In this document: positions 8,605-17,685 of the stretch, piece after piece
Layout: every line of letters begins with the position of its first letter
Position numbering within the stretch: the first letter of the stretch is position 1
Source: Shimazuella soli
GTDB taxonomy: Bacteria; Bacillota; Bacilli; Thermoactinomycetales; Thermoactinomycetaceae
Assembly: GCF_022511585.1 (NCBI RefSeq)
Contig: NZ_JAKWBN010000007.1
Span: forward strand, 1-64,000
Length of the DNA: 64,000 nt
Reading direction: 5' to 3'
Notes under the pieces: generated by a model
The model's input: only the letters and a program-made list of their open reading frames with translations
What the model was told of the DNA's origin: nothing
Databases searched by the model: none
Position numbers and translations under genes: made by a program

Positions 8605-9507
8605 ATGAAATTGAAGAGAGCAAGAATTATTTATAATCCTTCTTCTGGGAGGGAATTGTTTAAACGAAAATTACCAGAAGTCTTGGTTAAACTGGAGAGG
8701 GCTGGATATGAAACATCCTGTCATGAGACTACTGGTAAAGGTGATGGGGAGGCTGAAGCTGAATTAGCTTCTAACAGGGGCTTTGATATAGTAATAGCGG
8801 CTGGCGGTGATGGTACTATCAATGAAGTGATCAATGGGCTGGCACATGCATCAGTTCGCCCAAAGCTTGGAATAATTCCAGCAGGGACAACAAATGATTT
8901 TGCTCGGGCGCTTCATATTCCACGAACAATAGATAAAGCAGTAAATGTTATCGTCGAGGGAGATACCATACCAGTAGATATCGGGAAGATGAATTCCCGC
9001 TATTTTATTAATATTGCGGGGGGAGGACATCTTACAGAACTAAGCTATGAAGTCCCAAGTAAATTAAAAACAGGATTAGGACAGCTTGCCTATTACCTAA
9101 AAGGAATCGAAATGATACCTAAACTAAAAGCAACAGAAGTTTCCATATCGTATGATGGGAAATTTTTTGAAGGAGAAATTATGCTTTTTCTTATTGCAAA
9201 TACGAACTCCGTCGGTGGAATCGAGAAATTGGCACCGGATTCTAATGTACAAGACGGTAAGTTTTCTTTAATCATATTAAAAAAGACCAACCTTGCAGAT
9301 TTAATAAAAATTGCAACTTTAGCGGTTCGCGGCGAACATATTAATGATCCCAATATTATTTACGATAAAGCAAGTGAGATAAGCGTGACAGCCAAAGAGC
9401 GAATGCAGATAAATCTAGATGGGGAGTATGGAGGAGATGCTCCTGCTAATTTTATAAATTTACAGCGTCATATCGAGATTTTTGTACCAAATTCGCTGGT
9501 GAATTAA
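8605..9507 (+). CDS. dagK: Diacylglycerol/lipid kinase family protein
   Basis: Soluble DagK/DgkB-type kinase that phosphorylates diacylglycerol to phosphatidic acid, recycling lipid left by lipoteichoic acid synthesis. Visible motifs: RIIYNPSSGRE at the N terminus, IAAGGDGTINEVINGL (nucleotide-binding GGDGT) near residue 70, and IPAGTTNDFAR. The C-terminal beta-sandwich includes INLDGEYGGDAP. At ~300 aa it has full family length. GTG codons at 8599 and 8602 precede the ATG at 8605; no strong ribosome site separates them, so the start is uncertain by two codons. The gene stands alone with terminators downstream. Confidence 0.88.
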   Translation: MKLKRARIIYNPSSGRELFKRKLPEVLVKLERAGYETSCHETTGKGDGEAEAELASNRGFDIVIAAGGDGTINEVINGLAHASVRPKLGIIPAGTTNDFARALHIPRTIDKAVNVIVEGDTIPVDIGKMNSRYFINIAGGGHLTELSYEVPSKLKTGLGQLAYYLKGIEMIPKLKATEVSISYDGKFFEGEIMLFLIANTNSVGGIEKLAPDSNVQDGKFSLIILKKTNLADLIKIATLAVRGEHINDPNIIYDKASEISVTAKERMQINLDGEYGGDAPANFINLQRHIEIFVPNSLVN

Positions 9508-9555
9508 AGGATTTTTGGATTGAACGAAGTAGAGCACTCTTCATGGGACTACTCT

Positions 9556-9592
9556 GGGGACAGGAAGACAGCAGTGTTGATCTTCCTGTCCC
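9556..9592. terminator. GC-rich hairpin after dagK
   Basis: Stem gggacaggaaga/tcttcctgtccc. There is no T run, so it may be an RNA-stabilising end or a weak terminator. Confidence 0.55.
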
Positions 9593-9620
9593 GGGCCTGA
9601 ATACAAAATCATTTATATAG

Positions 9621-9655
9621 AAAAAAGCTGTGATTACGATTCACAGCTTTTTTTC
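9621..9655 (+). terminator. Terminator after dagK
   Basis: aaaaaagctgtga/tcacagcttttttt, a classic stem with A and T runs on either side, so it can work in both directions. Confidence 0.9.
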
Positions 9656-9757
9656 TGTCTCTAAGGCAAAGGGGATCATAGATGTTTCTTTTTAAATCAT
9701 GTATAATTTTATTAATCCTAATGTTGAGCCCCTTAAATAGGGAGAAGGAAGGGCCAA

Positions 9758-10159
9758 GTGGTTTCGAACTCGGTTATTATCCGAGCTCTTACTCAGGCAG
9801 CGACATGTGGTGTGACTGATGCTCTCATCGAAATCGCCAATCGGCTAAAGCGAAACTTCGAAGAGGAGGACATCTTCGAAGTCACAACGGAGCGGTCTGA
9901 CCGCATGTCTCAGGAAATGAAGGCCGAAGCAGATCGCATCTTTGCTGAGTACCTGAGCGAGATCCCAGTAAGCTTCCACAACCGGCTCAAGACGCTGAAG
10001 TCCTACTATCAAGCTGCTTGCGTTCGGAAGACGTATGAAGGACTTTGTGCCATCAACCCCAATGACTACCGAGGGGATCTGGAAAAGGCAGTGGAGGCTG
10101 AACAGCACGCCCTAGCGAACTACTTGCTGGCCGTCGTCATTTCACAGTGTACTGAGTGA
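9758..10159 (+). CDS. Hypothetical protein with foreign base composition
   Basis: A 133-aa protein of unknown family, mostly helical and acidic, with two Cys and no membrane segment. Codons are clearly richer in G and C than neighbours (for example cgc, ctg, gtc, ggc are common), so recent transfer is likely. A good ribosome site, ggagaaggaaggg, precedes the GTG start. An imperfect hairpin follows the stop (cgggagcagagaga with tttctctgttcccg, about 10182-10230). A similarly GC-rich small gene lies at 18151-18339. No function can be assigned. Confidence 0.65.
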   Translation: MVSNSVIIRALTQAATCGVTDALIEIANRLKRNFEEEDIFEVTTERSDRMSQEMKAEADRIFAEYLSEIPVSFHNRLKTLKSYYQAACVRKTYEGLCAINPNDYRGDLEKAVEAEQHALANYLLAVVISQCTE

Positions 10160-10305
10160 ACCCCTTTTCTCACGGGACTCACCCGGGAGCAGAGAGAATT
10201 GCAGCTTTCTGCTACTTTCTCTGTTCCCGGACCGATATAATCATAGTTGATATAGATCAATCCCTTACTTTTGAATGCCAAAAGAGTGGAAAAAGGAAGT
10301 ATTTG

Positions 10306-10875
10306 ATGACATCAAGTGCATGGATTACTGGAGGTCCTTTTTTAGAAGTCAGTTTTTTGCTGAAACTAGAGGACAACAGAGAGAAAATGGCCAGAAAAGT
10401 CATCCATAAGTTAATGCAGTTACCTTACGAAGTAGAGTTGGCAGATCAAAATTTAGAGGAACTTTTACAGAAATTTGTAAAGGGGTATCTAGATGATGAA
10501 AATAGTGTTACCGTCCATGAATGTAGATTAAGCTTAAATATAACAATTGCTAGACGGAGAAAAAGTTATTTTTACATCCAACAATTGTTTGATGACACCA
10601 TTATGTGTGATTTCGTCTTTTATGGAAGTGTTTGGGACGATAAGCTATTTGATCAAATAGGGGTTAGAGAAGACGAACATCCTGCATTTATCTCATTTTT
10701 AGAGGACTTGTACCAAACTTATGATTTTCTAGTAGGTGGTATCGCCTATGAAGATGACATGACAAGTTTGTTTGACTGTCAAGAAATATGGCCTCACCCT
10801 AATTATCAATATGAAAATATGAGATGGATGAAAATACCGACATCTTTTTTGCACGTTATTCACCCTTATTCATGA
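10306..10875 (+). CDS. Hypothetical protein, acidic, 189 aa
   Basis: I do not recognise this protein. From the ATG at 10306 (ribosome site aaggaag, six bases) it has 189 residues, many acidic and aromatic, with no membrane segment or catalytic motif I can name. Reading from an upstream ATG at 10156 would add 50 residues, but those codons cross a hairpin and look noncoding. The base composition is AT-rich like the host, unlike the gene before it. A broken TPR gene follows immediately. Confidence 0.6.
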   Translation: MTSSAWITGGPFLEVSFLLKLEDNREKMARKVIHKLMQLPYEVELADQNLEELLQKFVKGYLDDENSVTVHECRLSLNITIARRRKSYFYIQQLFDDTIMCDFVFYGSVWDDKLFDQIGVREDEHPAFISFLEDLYQTYDFLVGGIAYEDDMTSLFDCQEIWPHPNYQYENMRWMKIPTSFLHVIHPYS

Positions 10876-11474
10876 CTCGGAAAAAATTCCAAAAGCTTCT
10901 ACAGACAGAAGAAGAAGGATTGGCTGTTGCGAAACAAATTGCAACAGTTTGAAGTCAGTGAAAGTTACTATCAAAAAAGATTAATGACAAATGCAGAATT
11001 ATGTTATCAATCAGCGTTAAAACTAGAAGATAAGATCAAAAAGAAATACTTATCTATTAAAACGCATACTCATTTAGAAAGTGTGTACTGTGAATTTGGA
11101 CAAATGAAAAAAAGGTCAGTTTATACTTAAAAAGGCTGTGAAACTGGCTCGTGAATACAAAGATGTACAAGGTATAGTGAAAGCTCTTATTGCTTTAAGT
11201 CAATGTTTGGTCATGCAGAACAAGGACATGGACGCATACAAACATCTTGAAGAAGCACGAGAACACGCAATAGAGTATAACTTCGAAGAGCTGATGTTTG
11301 ACATTTTACTGAATATGAGTGATATTTGTAAGAGACAGAATTTACCGATTATCGTAAAATAACGGGTGAGTTTCAAGATGTTTCAATATCTTTGGTGAAA
11401 GGTAGGAAAGCACTGATGAAACATCAAATCGCATTGCCAAAAAAAGTTGCTTTCAGTCGCCCTCCAAATGACTA
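10873..11474 (+). pseudogene. Broken TPR-repeat protein (Rap/RRNPP-like fragment)
   Basis: Pieces of one helical-repeat protein in changing frames: MTRKKFQKLL... to a stop at ~10950, then QFEVSESYYQKRL...GQMKK (ending at 11130), then KKAVKLAREYKDVQGIVKAL...MSDICKRQ (to 11362), then a further shift continuing to 11474. Residues such as ALIALSQCLVMQNKDMDAYKH show the TPR pattern of peptide-binding regulators, similar in kind to the intact protein at 51044-52366. No DNA-binding N terminus is present. At least three frame changes mean it cannot be functional as one protein. Confidence 0.7.
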
Positions 11475-11489
11475 GAAACAACACAACAA

Positions 11490-11527
11490 GAGAGCTCCTA
11501 TCCTATTCATGGTTAGGAGCTTCTTTA
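11490..11527 (+). terminator. Terminator after the TPR remnant
   Basis: Stem agctccta/taggagct with a short T-rich tail. Confidence 0.7.
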
Positions 11528-11704
11528 TGATGTTGATCTACTTCATTACCAGTTTGATTGTCATTCCACCTCAATCTATTATTCGATCAATTCATAATGA
11601 CAGAAAGTACCTTTTCTAATTGTAAATAAAATGTAATGTTGTAATATTAAGAATGTAATGAAATGAAAATAAAATGTTGTTGTGTTATGAAGGAAGTGAA
11701 CTAC

Positions 11705-11834
11705 ATGAGTATTTTCAAAATAGTTCGCTGGAAAGCTCCAAAACCAAGTTCTTGTCCTCAGTGCCACAAAGATGATGAGTTAATTTGGGAAAAGGAAATG
11801 TACTCGTTGTAGACGTATAGTAGAGCCGGATTAG
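11705..11834 (+). pseudogene. Frameshifted small zinc-ribbon protein
   Basis: Starting at ATG 11705 (ribosome site gaaggaag) the frame encodes a basic start and CPQCHKDDELIW; after that the frame must shift by one base to continue as KCTRCRRIVEPD and a stop at 11834. Together the two parts would make a ~43-aa protein with CxxC...CxxC, a zinc ribbon. The 130-base span is one more than a multiple of three. Either a real mutation or a sequencing error near 11790-11800 (a run of g and a). Confidence 0.55.
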
Positions 11835-11937
11835 AAATTGAAGATTGAAGATTTCGACAAAACTTGTTCACCTTTGACAATCCGCTTTCGTATAGAATAA
11901 CTTCGATGAGAAGTTAAATATATGGGAGTGGATCTTT

Positions 11938-12513
11938 TTGTCTAAACCAAAGCGGGAACATGAAGCTTTTTTAGAAGGGTACAAACCAGCTCTAGTAATA
12001 AATCAATCAAGCAAATACTTTGGAGAAGTATCCAAATTAGACTACCCAAGAATAACACCTTTTGATATTGGATCCGACAGTTATATTTTTTTTCAGACAG
12101 AAGAACAGAAACAGGAATACCAAAGAAAAATGGAAGGAGTAGAATGGGGAACCTATGATTTTCATTTGATTGTTGGTGAAACCTTAGGTTTTCCAAAAAA
12201 GAGCGTTGAATATTATGCAAGGATGCGTGTTTTAGAAAATAAAATAGGCCACTATCCAGATGAAGAGAGAAGAGATAGTGTAGGAGTAGAGTGGGCAGGC
12301 TTCTTTTTTTCCTCTCATATTGATTTTGTTGAGCAAGAGATTAAATGGCTTTTTGATACATATCAGCATGAAAAGGCTGTTGGTTTACCTGTATCTATTT
12401 GGGTTACAGGCTTTGATACTCCTGATATTCCATATGGAGACTTTGAAAGAATGAATGTAATTGTAAATAGACTCCAGGAGCACAGGAAACAAAAAGTAAT
12501 TGCAACTGCATAA
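11938..12513 (+). CDS. Hypothetical protein, 191 aa
   Basis: Soluble protein rich in aromatic and charged residues, with blocks such as DYPRITPFDIG, WGTYDFHLIVGETLGFP and WAGFFFSSHIDFVEQEIKWLFDTY. No family recognised. The start is TTG at 11938 with gggag about ten bases upstream; no ATG is available nearby. It has its own terminator and lies at the end of the accessory patch left of tRNA-Arg. Confidence 0.65.
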   Translation: MSKPKREHEAFLEGYKPALVINQSSKYFGEVSKLDYPRITPFDIGSDSYIFFQTEEQKQEYQRKMEGVEWGTYDFHLIVGETLGFPKKSVEYYARMRVLENKIGHYPDEERRDSVGVEWAGFFFSSHIDFVEQEIKWLFDTYQHEKAVGLPVSIWVTGFDTPDIPYGDFERMNVIVNRLQEHRKQKVIATA

Positions 12514-12552
12514 TCCCTCTTGTTGTTCATTTAGCAGGGATTTTCTTTTTTT
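12512..12552 (+). terminator. Terminator of the 11938-12513 gene
   Basis: Stem aatccct/agggatt enclosing ~16 bases and followed by a long T-rich run; starts on the stop codon. Confidence 0.75.
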
Positions 12553-12653
12553 ATGGGTTTTGATAAAAGACCTCTCATTTTATAAACGTTCTGTAAATCT
12601 TTACGAGTTTTCGATCTCTTTCTATCTCTTGGGGGTTTTATAGAAGCATGAAA

Positions 12654-12696
12654 AACGCTCTTCTTCCTCCGAAGCTTTTGGAAGAAAAAGAGCGTT
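12654..12696 (-). terminator. tRNA-Arg terminator
   Basis: aacgctctt/aagagcgtt stem with ggaag/cttcc inside; on the minus strand it is followed by a T run, ~75 bases beyond the tRNA 3' end. Confidence 0.75.
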
Positions 12697-12772
12697 AATA
12701 GTTAGTATTTAAACTACGCTTTCCTATGTTCAATACTGAACAGTATACTGAAAAACCGCATAAATACTAGGA

Positions 12773-12847
12773 TGGTGCGCCTACCAGGATTCGAACCTGG
12801 GCACCCGGTTCCGGAGACCGGTGCTCTATCCCCTGAGCTATAGGCGC
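12773..12847 (-). tRNA. tRNA-Arg (anticodon CCG)
   Basis: The minus strand folds as a tRNA: acceptor GCGCCTA/TAGGCGC, D arm, anticodon loop CTCCGGA (CCG, reading CGG), T arm AGGTTCGAATCCT, and encoded CCA. It is the attachment site of the element to its right: bases 12804-12847, the 5' part of the gene, are repeated at 21147-21190. The intact tRNA is thus a hybrid, with 3' part from the chromosome and 5' part from the element. Confidence 0.96.
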
Positions 12848-12849
12848 AT
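12804..12849. repeat. Left attachment repeat (46 bp)
   Basis: Identical to 21147-21192. It covers the 5' half of tRNA-Arg through the anticodon stem plus two flanking bases. Confidence 0.95.
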
Positions 12850-13342
12850 ATTAAATGCGTTACTATATAACGTTTTCAACCGTTAAATATAACGGATACC
12901 TTTCCGACATGCACACGTTTATAATTTGTTATAACGCAATCTGTTAAATCGAAATAGCAATGGTTATTATACCATACGGTGGAACTGTTGTACAAGCGTT
13001 AATATGTAACGTTAACTTCCCCGAATTAAAAATTTTTGACGACTTCCTTCACATGCTTGGTCGCCTATAACCGGTAGGGAGTGCCCCGCCCCTTAAAAAA
13101 GTTATACAATAAAAACGCTTTAGCAAATTAAAGTATAACAACGTTATTAGTTATTTTATATTAAGGATAATACAACGCAAGTACTCATCTATAATTACAT
13201 TGCGTTAATAAGGCGCTACAATAGCTATACAACTACGTTAACTATACTTTAATACCAAGTTGTATATAATACGGTATACAAGCCGGTATATTGCCGCTAG
13301 GCTAGGGGTAAGTGTATGCGTTATATACATACCTACATAACA
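12850..13342. other. Element end region, candidate recombinase arm sites
   Basis: About 490 AT-rich bases with no gene. The motif cgtta/taacg recurs many times, partly as inverted pairs (for example ccgttaaatataacgg near 12880, and gcgtta...taacgttaac near 12996-13016). It adjoins the attachment repeat, so these may be arm-binding sites of the recombinase, and must also hold the present promoter of the hybrid tRNA. Confidence 0.4.
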
Positions 13343-14196
13343 CTACCCAAATATATTTGTAACCGCTTGTTCAATGGTATTCATATCTGGTTTACTGTAT
13401 CGGCGTGTAACGTTAATATCCGTATGTCCTAATAACTCTGCTACCGTTGCAATATCTGTCCCACCTTCTACAAGTTTCCGAGCATAGGTATGTCGTAGTG
13501 CGTGTGGGTGTGTTCCTAGTTGCGATAATAAGCGTTGTATACTACGTATAGACATACGCTGTTTATAGTTAGAAGTAAATAAAGCTTCTTCGCCGTCTGT
13601 CCTACTGTTAAGGTATTGCCGTATGTAGTGCCGCGCTTCCGCTGGTAACGGAACAGTACGAGAAATAGCACCTTTCCCGTTATGTATAACAACGGTTCCG
13701 TTTCGTTCGCCTAACGTTACATCGTTTATATTTAACGCTACAAGTTCACCAACCCTTATTCCCGTTTATAGTAAGGTATATATAATTGCGGCTGTTCTCG
13801 TTCCTTTACGTTCTGCCTCGCGTAATAAGCGGTTAGCCGCGTTTTTAGTTAACGACTTAGGAGCGATATTTTTGTTCCCCCTTGCTTGAGGGCGGCGAAT
13901 ATTATTTAATATGGATAACTTGTCAATGTGCTTTGCATAAGCTGTAATAGCCGCATACTTGATTTTTATTGTACTTGCCGTATTACCTATGCTTTGTAAA
14001 TGTTGCATATACTGTTGTATGTCATGTCTTGTCTTGTAAGGTTGCTGATGTCGCCGCCTTGCTCAATTAACCACTTTGCAAACGCCTCAATATTCCTCAT
14101 GTAATTTTTTATTGTTCGCTCACTCTTACCGTTATTTACAAGGTAATCACCGAACACTTCAAGTTGTACGCCACTTTTTACACCGCTTAATGCCAT
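13343..14196 (-). pseudogene. Tyrosine recombinase/integrase 1, inactivated
   Basis: Phage-type integrase in three pieces. The N-terminal SAM-like domain (SERTIKNYMRNIEAFAKWL) is split from the rest by a frameshift at 14019-14028, where atgtc is tandemly repeated; removing one copy restores the frame. The catalytic domain then has an in-frame TAA at ~13763-13765 inside LL*TGIRVGEL. The catalytic Arg (TGIR), HALRHTYAR, LLGHTD and Tyr (RRYS) are all still readable. The strong ribosome site near 14220 also serves an ATG in a different frame (19 bases upstream of the readable start), hinting at another indel. Confidence 0.85.
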
Positions 14197-14213
14197 CTAC
14201 TACTTTCATTCGC

Positions 14214-15161
14214 ATATACTAACCTCCTATTATAAGTTAACCTAAATAATTTAATTTAAAAGTATAACACCCTAACCAAAAAAGAATCTCCAACAAGTGG
14301 AGGGGAATTAGTGGGGTTTGTTAACCTAATGCAAAAATTCAAATGGGTAAAATAAGTAACTGGTTAAGTGTTAGCTAATTGCTTATACAAAGAGGTTTTT
14401 AACCCTCTCGATATAGTAGACGCTTAATCGGCAAAAACTAAACATTAATTCTAAAAAAATTTATAAATCAGAGGAAAATTTATCCTCTTACTATACAATA
14501 ACCCAAAAGTTTCAGAACGCACCGCTTTTTTATAAAATAACTTCAAATCATTCAGAAAAATATCTCCTACTTTACAATACTAGAAAACTTTTTAGATGCA
14601 CACTTTTCCACCAAGAAAATTTCGATTAATTAATTTTATAAAGTGGCGAATTTGCTCACTTATGAAAATCACTTATATGTCGGTTTTAGCAAACGAACTT
14701 GCTAAAATTTTTGATAAACCCTTAAGTATCAACGGTTCCAGCGGTCGTTCCTTAAGAGAACAATACAAAGAAAGATCTGATTTAACAAAGGAAAATATCC
14801 GTAGTAAATAATTCGATTTTTAATTATTTACAGACGTAGTGAAACGAAGTCTATTAGTATTTAATTACGGATGTAAGGCTTCGCCTAAAATTGATTAAAA
14901 ACCGAATCAATTTTTAAGATAAACTCATCATCGCAATAAATAACATCAATATAAATAACTAGTAGCCGCCGGCAAAGAGGTATATGTATATTATTGCAAA
15001 GACGTTTCCCCAAACGTAATTAACACGCTATCCCAATTGAGCAGATTCGCATTTAACACGATTAACCAGCGCCACCTCTAGCGAAAATATAGCGGCATGG
15101 AATCTCCGTTATCTGGTATTATGAATTTAAAGAAGATTCTAATTAGGGGTGTTAGCTTCCA
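14214..15161. other. Long gene-poor stretch inside the element
   Basis: About 950 AT-rich bases. I find no gene with a ribosome site; a 71-codon frame at 14596-14811 lacks one. Visible hairpins: agacgtag/cgaagtct near 14832-14852 and a terminator-like aaaattgatt/aatcaattttt near 14886-14914. Promoter elements for the first cargo gene must lie near its right end. Confidence 0.4.
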
Positions 15162-15866
15162 GTGTTAAACAGTATTGTAGGATGGTTTGCAAAATGGAAT
15201 TGGACAGATTGGAACATGTGGGCGGCAATTGGTCAGATGATTGGTGCATTTGCAACGGTATGGACGGCGAGGATCGCTTTGAGACAGACAAAACTAGCAA
15301 ATCAGCAAATTGATGAGGCTAGAGAAAGAGAAGAAGAAACTAAGAAGAAAGAAAAAGAAGCGATGGAACCGGAGTTAACTCCTAAAATAATAATAAAGAG
15401 TGATGAAGAGGGAAAAAACGTACTTCACCTTATTTTATCTAATTTGAAACCTGTTCCAGTTTACGTGGATGCATTTTTCTTTGTTAACAAGCTACCGGAA
15501 ATTGAAGATGATAACCAAAATATTATCGAAACAGAAGCACCGGAAAGAGTAGTTTATGGGGATATATGTGTTACTAAGGTTCCGTTATTATATCTAAAGC
15601 ACCTAATAACTAAAAACGAAAAGAATGAAGGCTTTTATAAATTCAAATTCTCTATCTCAACTGGTAAGATATATACATTTTGCGTTTATTTAAAGGTTGA
15701 AAGTAAAGGATATATAACGAAATTATACTTATCTAATGAAGATGTTACAAAAGAAGAGATAATAAAAAATGGGACATACATAGAGTATGCTGCTAACGCA
15801 CTTCAAGATATAAGACAAAAAGGCGATACAGGAAATAGCATTTATCAATCAGTAGTTAGAAAGTAG
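15162..15866 (+). CDS. Membrane-anchored coiled-coil protein (paralogue 1)
   Basis: A 234-aa protein with one N-terminal membrane segment (WNMWAAIGQMIGAFATVWTA), then a charged coiled coil (about residues 42-68, AREREEETKKKEKEA), then a conserved start ELTPKIII leading into a predicted beta-rich domain with NLKPVPVYVDAFFF and VVYGDICVTKVPL. The plan (membrane anchor, coil, beta domain) is shared with the next gene. The GTG start follows aggggtg by ten bases. Family not recognised; location beside a nuclease in a mobile element makes a defence or exclusion role possible, but that is inference. Confidence 0.75.
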   Translation: MLNSIVGWFAKWNWTDWNMWAAIGQMIGAFATVWTARIALRQTKLANQQIDEAREREEETKKKEKEAMEPELTPKIIIKSDEEGKNVLHLILSNLKPVPVYVDAFFFVNKLPEIEDDNQNIIETEAPERVVYGDICVTKVPLLYLKHLITKNEKNEGFYKFKFSISTGKIYTFCVYLKVESKGYITKLYLSNEDVTKEEIIKNGTYIEYAANALQDIRQKGDTGNSIYQSVVRK

Positions 15867-15917
15867 ACTTAAACTCTACGTTGTTTAGTGCCTCTTTCTC
15901 TCTTACCGTGATCGAAA

Positions 15918-15934
15918 GTTATAATATTATAATA
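15918..15934 (+). promoter_or_regulatory. Shared promoter-like box, copy 1
   Basis: gttataatattataa contains a perfect TATAAT and recurs identically at 16699-16713; each copy lies about 20-30 bases before a gene and is followed by a similar aggggtg/agaggtg ribosome site. Confidence 0.55.
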
Positions 15935-15956
15935 AATTCACCTAGGGGTGTTTAAA

Positions 15957-16592
15957 GTGTTAGATAGTTTTATTAAGTGGTTCACACATATAAATTGGGT
16001 TAGTTGGGATTCGTTAGCGTCAATAGGTCAAATTATTGGTGCTGTTGCAACCGTATGGACGGCTAGAGTTGCGTTAGGACAGATGGAGGAAGCTAGAAAG
16101 CAGAATGAGTTAGCGATTAAACAAATGGAGGAAGCTAGAGAAAGAGAAAAAGAAGCAATGAAACCGGAACTAACCCCTAAAGTAATCCTCACAGGCAAGG
16201 CAGGGGGATTGAAAATAAATGTCATTCTAGCAAATAATAAACCCGTTCCGGTTTACATAGACGATATTTACACAAACATACCAGATGAAGAAAATCAAGA
16301 ATTATTTGAAACTGATGCCCCTAAAAAAGTCCCTTATGGAGATATCTGTACTACAAAGATTCATCTAAGGGCACTTGGAGACCTGTTAGGCGATTATGAT
16401 GATAGAATTATTCGATTTCGATTTTCCTATACAACTGGAGATGAGTTAACCATTAGCTTTTTAATTTTGTCAAAATCAAAAGGGGAATATAAAATTAAAG
16501 TTCCACTTTTTTTCTACCTAGTTGGAGAAGTATACGAAAAGGATAAAATCATCGCACAAGGTACTCTGATATTTCCCCCTTACCCTGAATGA
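15957..16592 (+). CDS. Membrane-anchored coiled-coil protein (paralogue 2)
   Basis: 211-aa paralogue of the preceding gene. Shared landmarks: a Trp-rich start (INWVSWDSL), membrane segment IGQIIGAVATVWTARVAL, coiled coil (KQMEEAREREKEAMKPEL), ELTPKVIL, NNKPVPVYIDDIY and VPYGDICTTKIHL. The coil contains an internal repeat of QMEEAR. I choose the GTG at 15957 because the paralogue starts in the same way and the distance from aggggtg then matches; a GTG at 15948 overlaps that site. The two proteins could pair through their coils. Function unknown. Confidence 0.75.
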   Translation: MLDSFIKWFTHINWVSWDSLASIGQIIGAVATVWTARVALGQMEEARKQNELAIKQMEEAREREKEAMKPELTPKVILTGKAGGLKINVILANNKPVPVYIDDIYTNIPDEENQELFETDAPKKVPYGDICTTKIHLRALGDLLGDYDDRIIRFRFSYTTGDELTISFLILSKSKGEYKIKVPLFFYLVGEVYEKDKIIAQGTLIFPPYPE

Positions 16593-16698
16593 GGGTTGAT
16601 TTTCTTAATAAATACCCACTTTAAACATTTAAATATTCCGATGTAAACTTATTAATTTAAGTCCCAGAGACAATCACCACAAAGTAACTTCATCAAAT

Positions 16699-16713
16699 GT
16701 TATAATATTATAA
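16699..16713 (+). promoter_or_regulatory. Shared promoter-like box, copy 2
   Basis: Identical gttataatattataa box before the HNH gene. Confidence 0.55.
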
Positions 16714-16736
16714 AAACTCCTTAGAGGTGTTCATCT

Positions 16737-17459
16737 ATGTCTTTACGTGATATTCCATCTGATATAAAAAGATCGGTTAGAAGAGAAAGTTATTATGGGT
16801 GTGTTGTATGCGGAACTCCAATTATTGAGTACCACCATATAGAACCATATCATATTGTAAAATGCCATGAAGTACATAATCTTGTGGCGTTATGTCCGAA
16901 CCATCACCGCAAAGCCGGTAACGGTACATACTCTAAAGAATATGTTTATAAAATGAAACAGAACCCATTTAATAAAAATAGAGATAATATCAGAGATGAT
17001 TTCATGCTCGGTGATTACGATAAATTTAAATTTAAAATAGGGTCTAACTACTATGAAAATATAGAAACTATAATCATGGTTAAAGGTAAGCCTCTTCTAG
17101 AATTCAAAAAAGACGAATTCGGAAATGTTGCAATGAACGCTTTATTTTATGACTCTAGAAATGATCTGATAGCAGAGATAAAAAATAATGAATGGATTAC
17201 TTACCTTAAACCTAAACTTTGGGATGTAACATACTCAGGTGGCAAACTAAAAATAAATTCAGATAGAAAGAAAGTCTTATTAGAATTTAGACCCAATCCA
17301 GAAGAACAATCAATCGATTTAAAAGCAAAACTTTATTATCAAGGTAATAAAATAGATATTACACCTGATGTAACTTCTATTAATGCCGATAATGAGTTTG
17401 GTATCCACTTTTCAAATTGTACAATTGCAGATGCTAAAGTAGCATTTTTTATTGAATAG
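16737..17459 (+). CDS. HNH endonuclease
   Basis: Probable metal-dependent nuclease. The N-terminal ~70 residues hold a complete HNH (beta-beta-alpha-metal) fold: CVVCG, EYHHIEPY, HEVHNLVALCPNHHRKAG, with the two CxxC-type pairs for structural zinc and the catalytic His. The C-terminal ~160 residues form a beta-rich domain I do not recognise. The ATG has agaggtg ten bases before it. It shares promoter box and orientation with the two membrane/coiled-coil paralogues upstream, so the three may work together. It could cut foreign DNA or be a toxin; the sequence does not decide. Confidence 0.85.
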   Translation: MSLRDIPSDIKRSVRRESYYGCVVCGTPIIEYHHIEPYHIVKCHEVHNLVALCPNHHRKAGNGTYSKEYVYKMKQNPFNKNRDNIRDDFMLGDYDKFKFKIGSNYYENIETIIMVKGKPLLEFKKDEFGNVAMNALFYDSRNDLIAEIKNNEWITYLKPKLWDVTYSGGKLKINSDRKKVLLEFRPNPEEQSIDLKAKLYYQGNKIDITPDVTSINADNEFGIHFSNCTIADAKVAFFIE

Positions 17460-17532
17460 TTATAGGTATTATTTTCGTTGGAAAACTAAACCAAACGCAA
17501 TTCTCGCCTAATGTCCGCCCCTGTCACGGAAG

Positions 17533-17595
17533 AAAAACGCCGCTGAGGTACTGTGACCCTTCAGCGGATTTATAATGCCCTTAGACGGCGTTTTT
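17533..17595. terminator. Large two-level hairpin
   Basis: Outer stem aaaaacgccg/cggcgttttt encloses an inner stem ccgctgag/ttcagcgg. With T runs on both strands it can end the HNH transcript and the opposing small gene; the cruciform shape could alternatively serve replication of the element. Confidence 0.7.
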
Positions 17596-17685
17596 CTAAA
17601 TAAAGCGTTTCAAAAACCCTTTATTTATGCGGAGTTTCAGCGGTGGGAATCTCGTTAATTTCATACCTCCACCCACTACATTTTA

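Noticed and set aside
14596-14811. 71-codon plus-strand frame inside the tRNA-Arg element
   Set aside because: No ribosome site before any of its starts, no recognisable domain, in an AT-rich noncoding stretch. Kept only as part of the gene-poor region.
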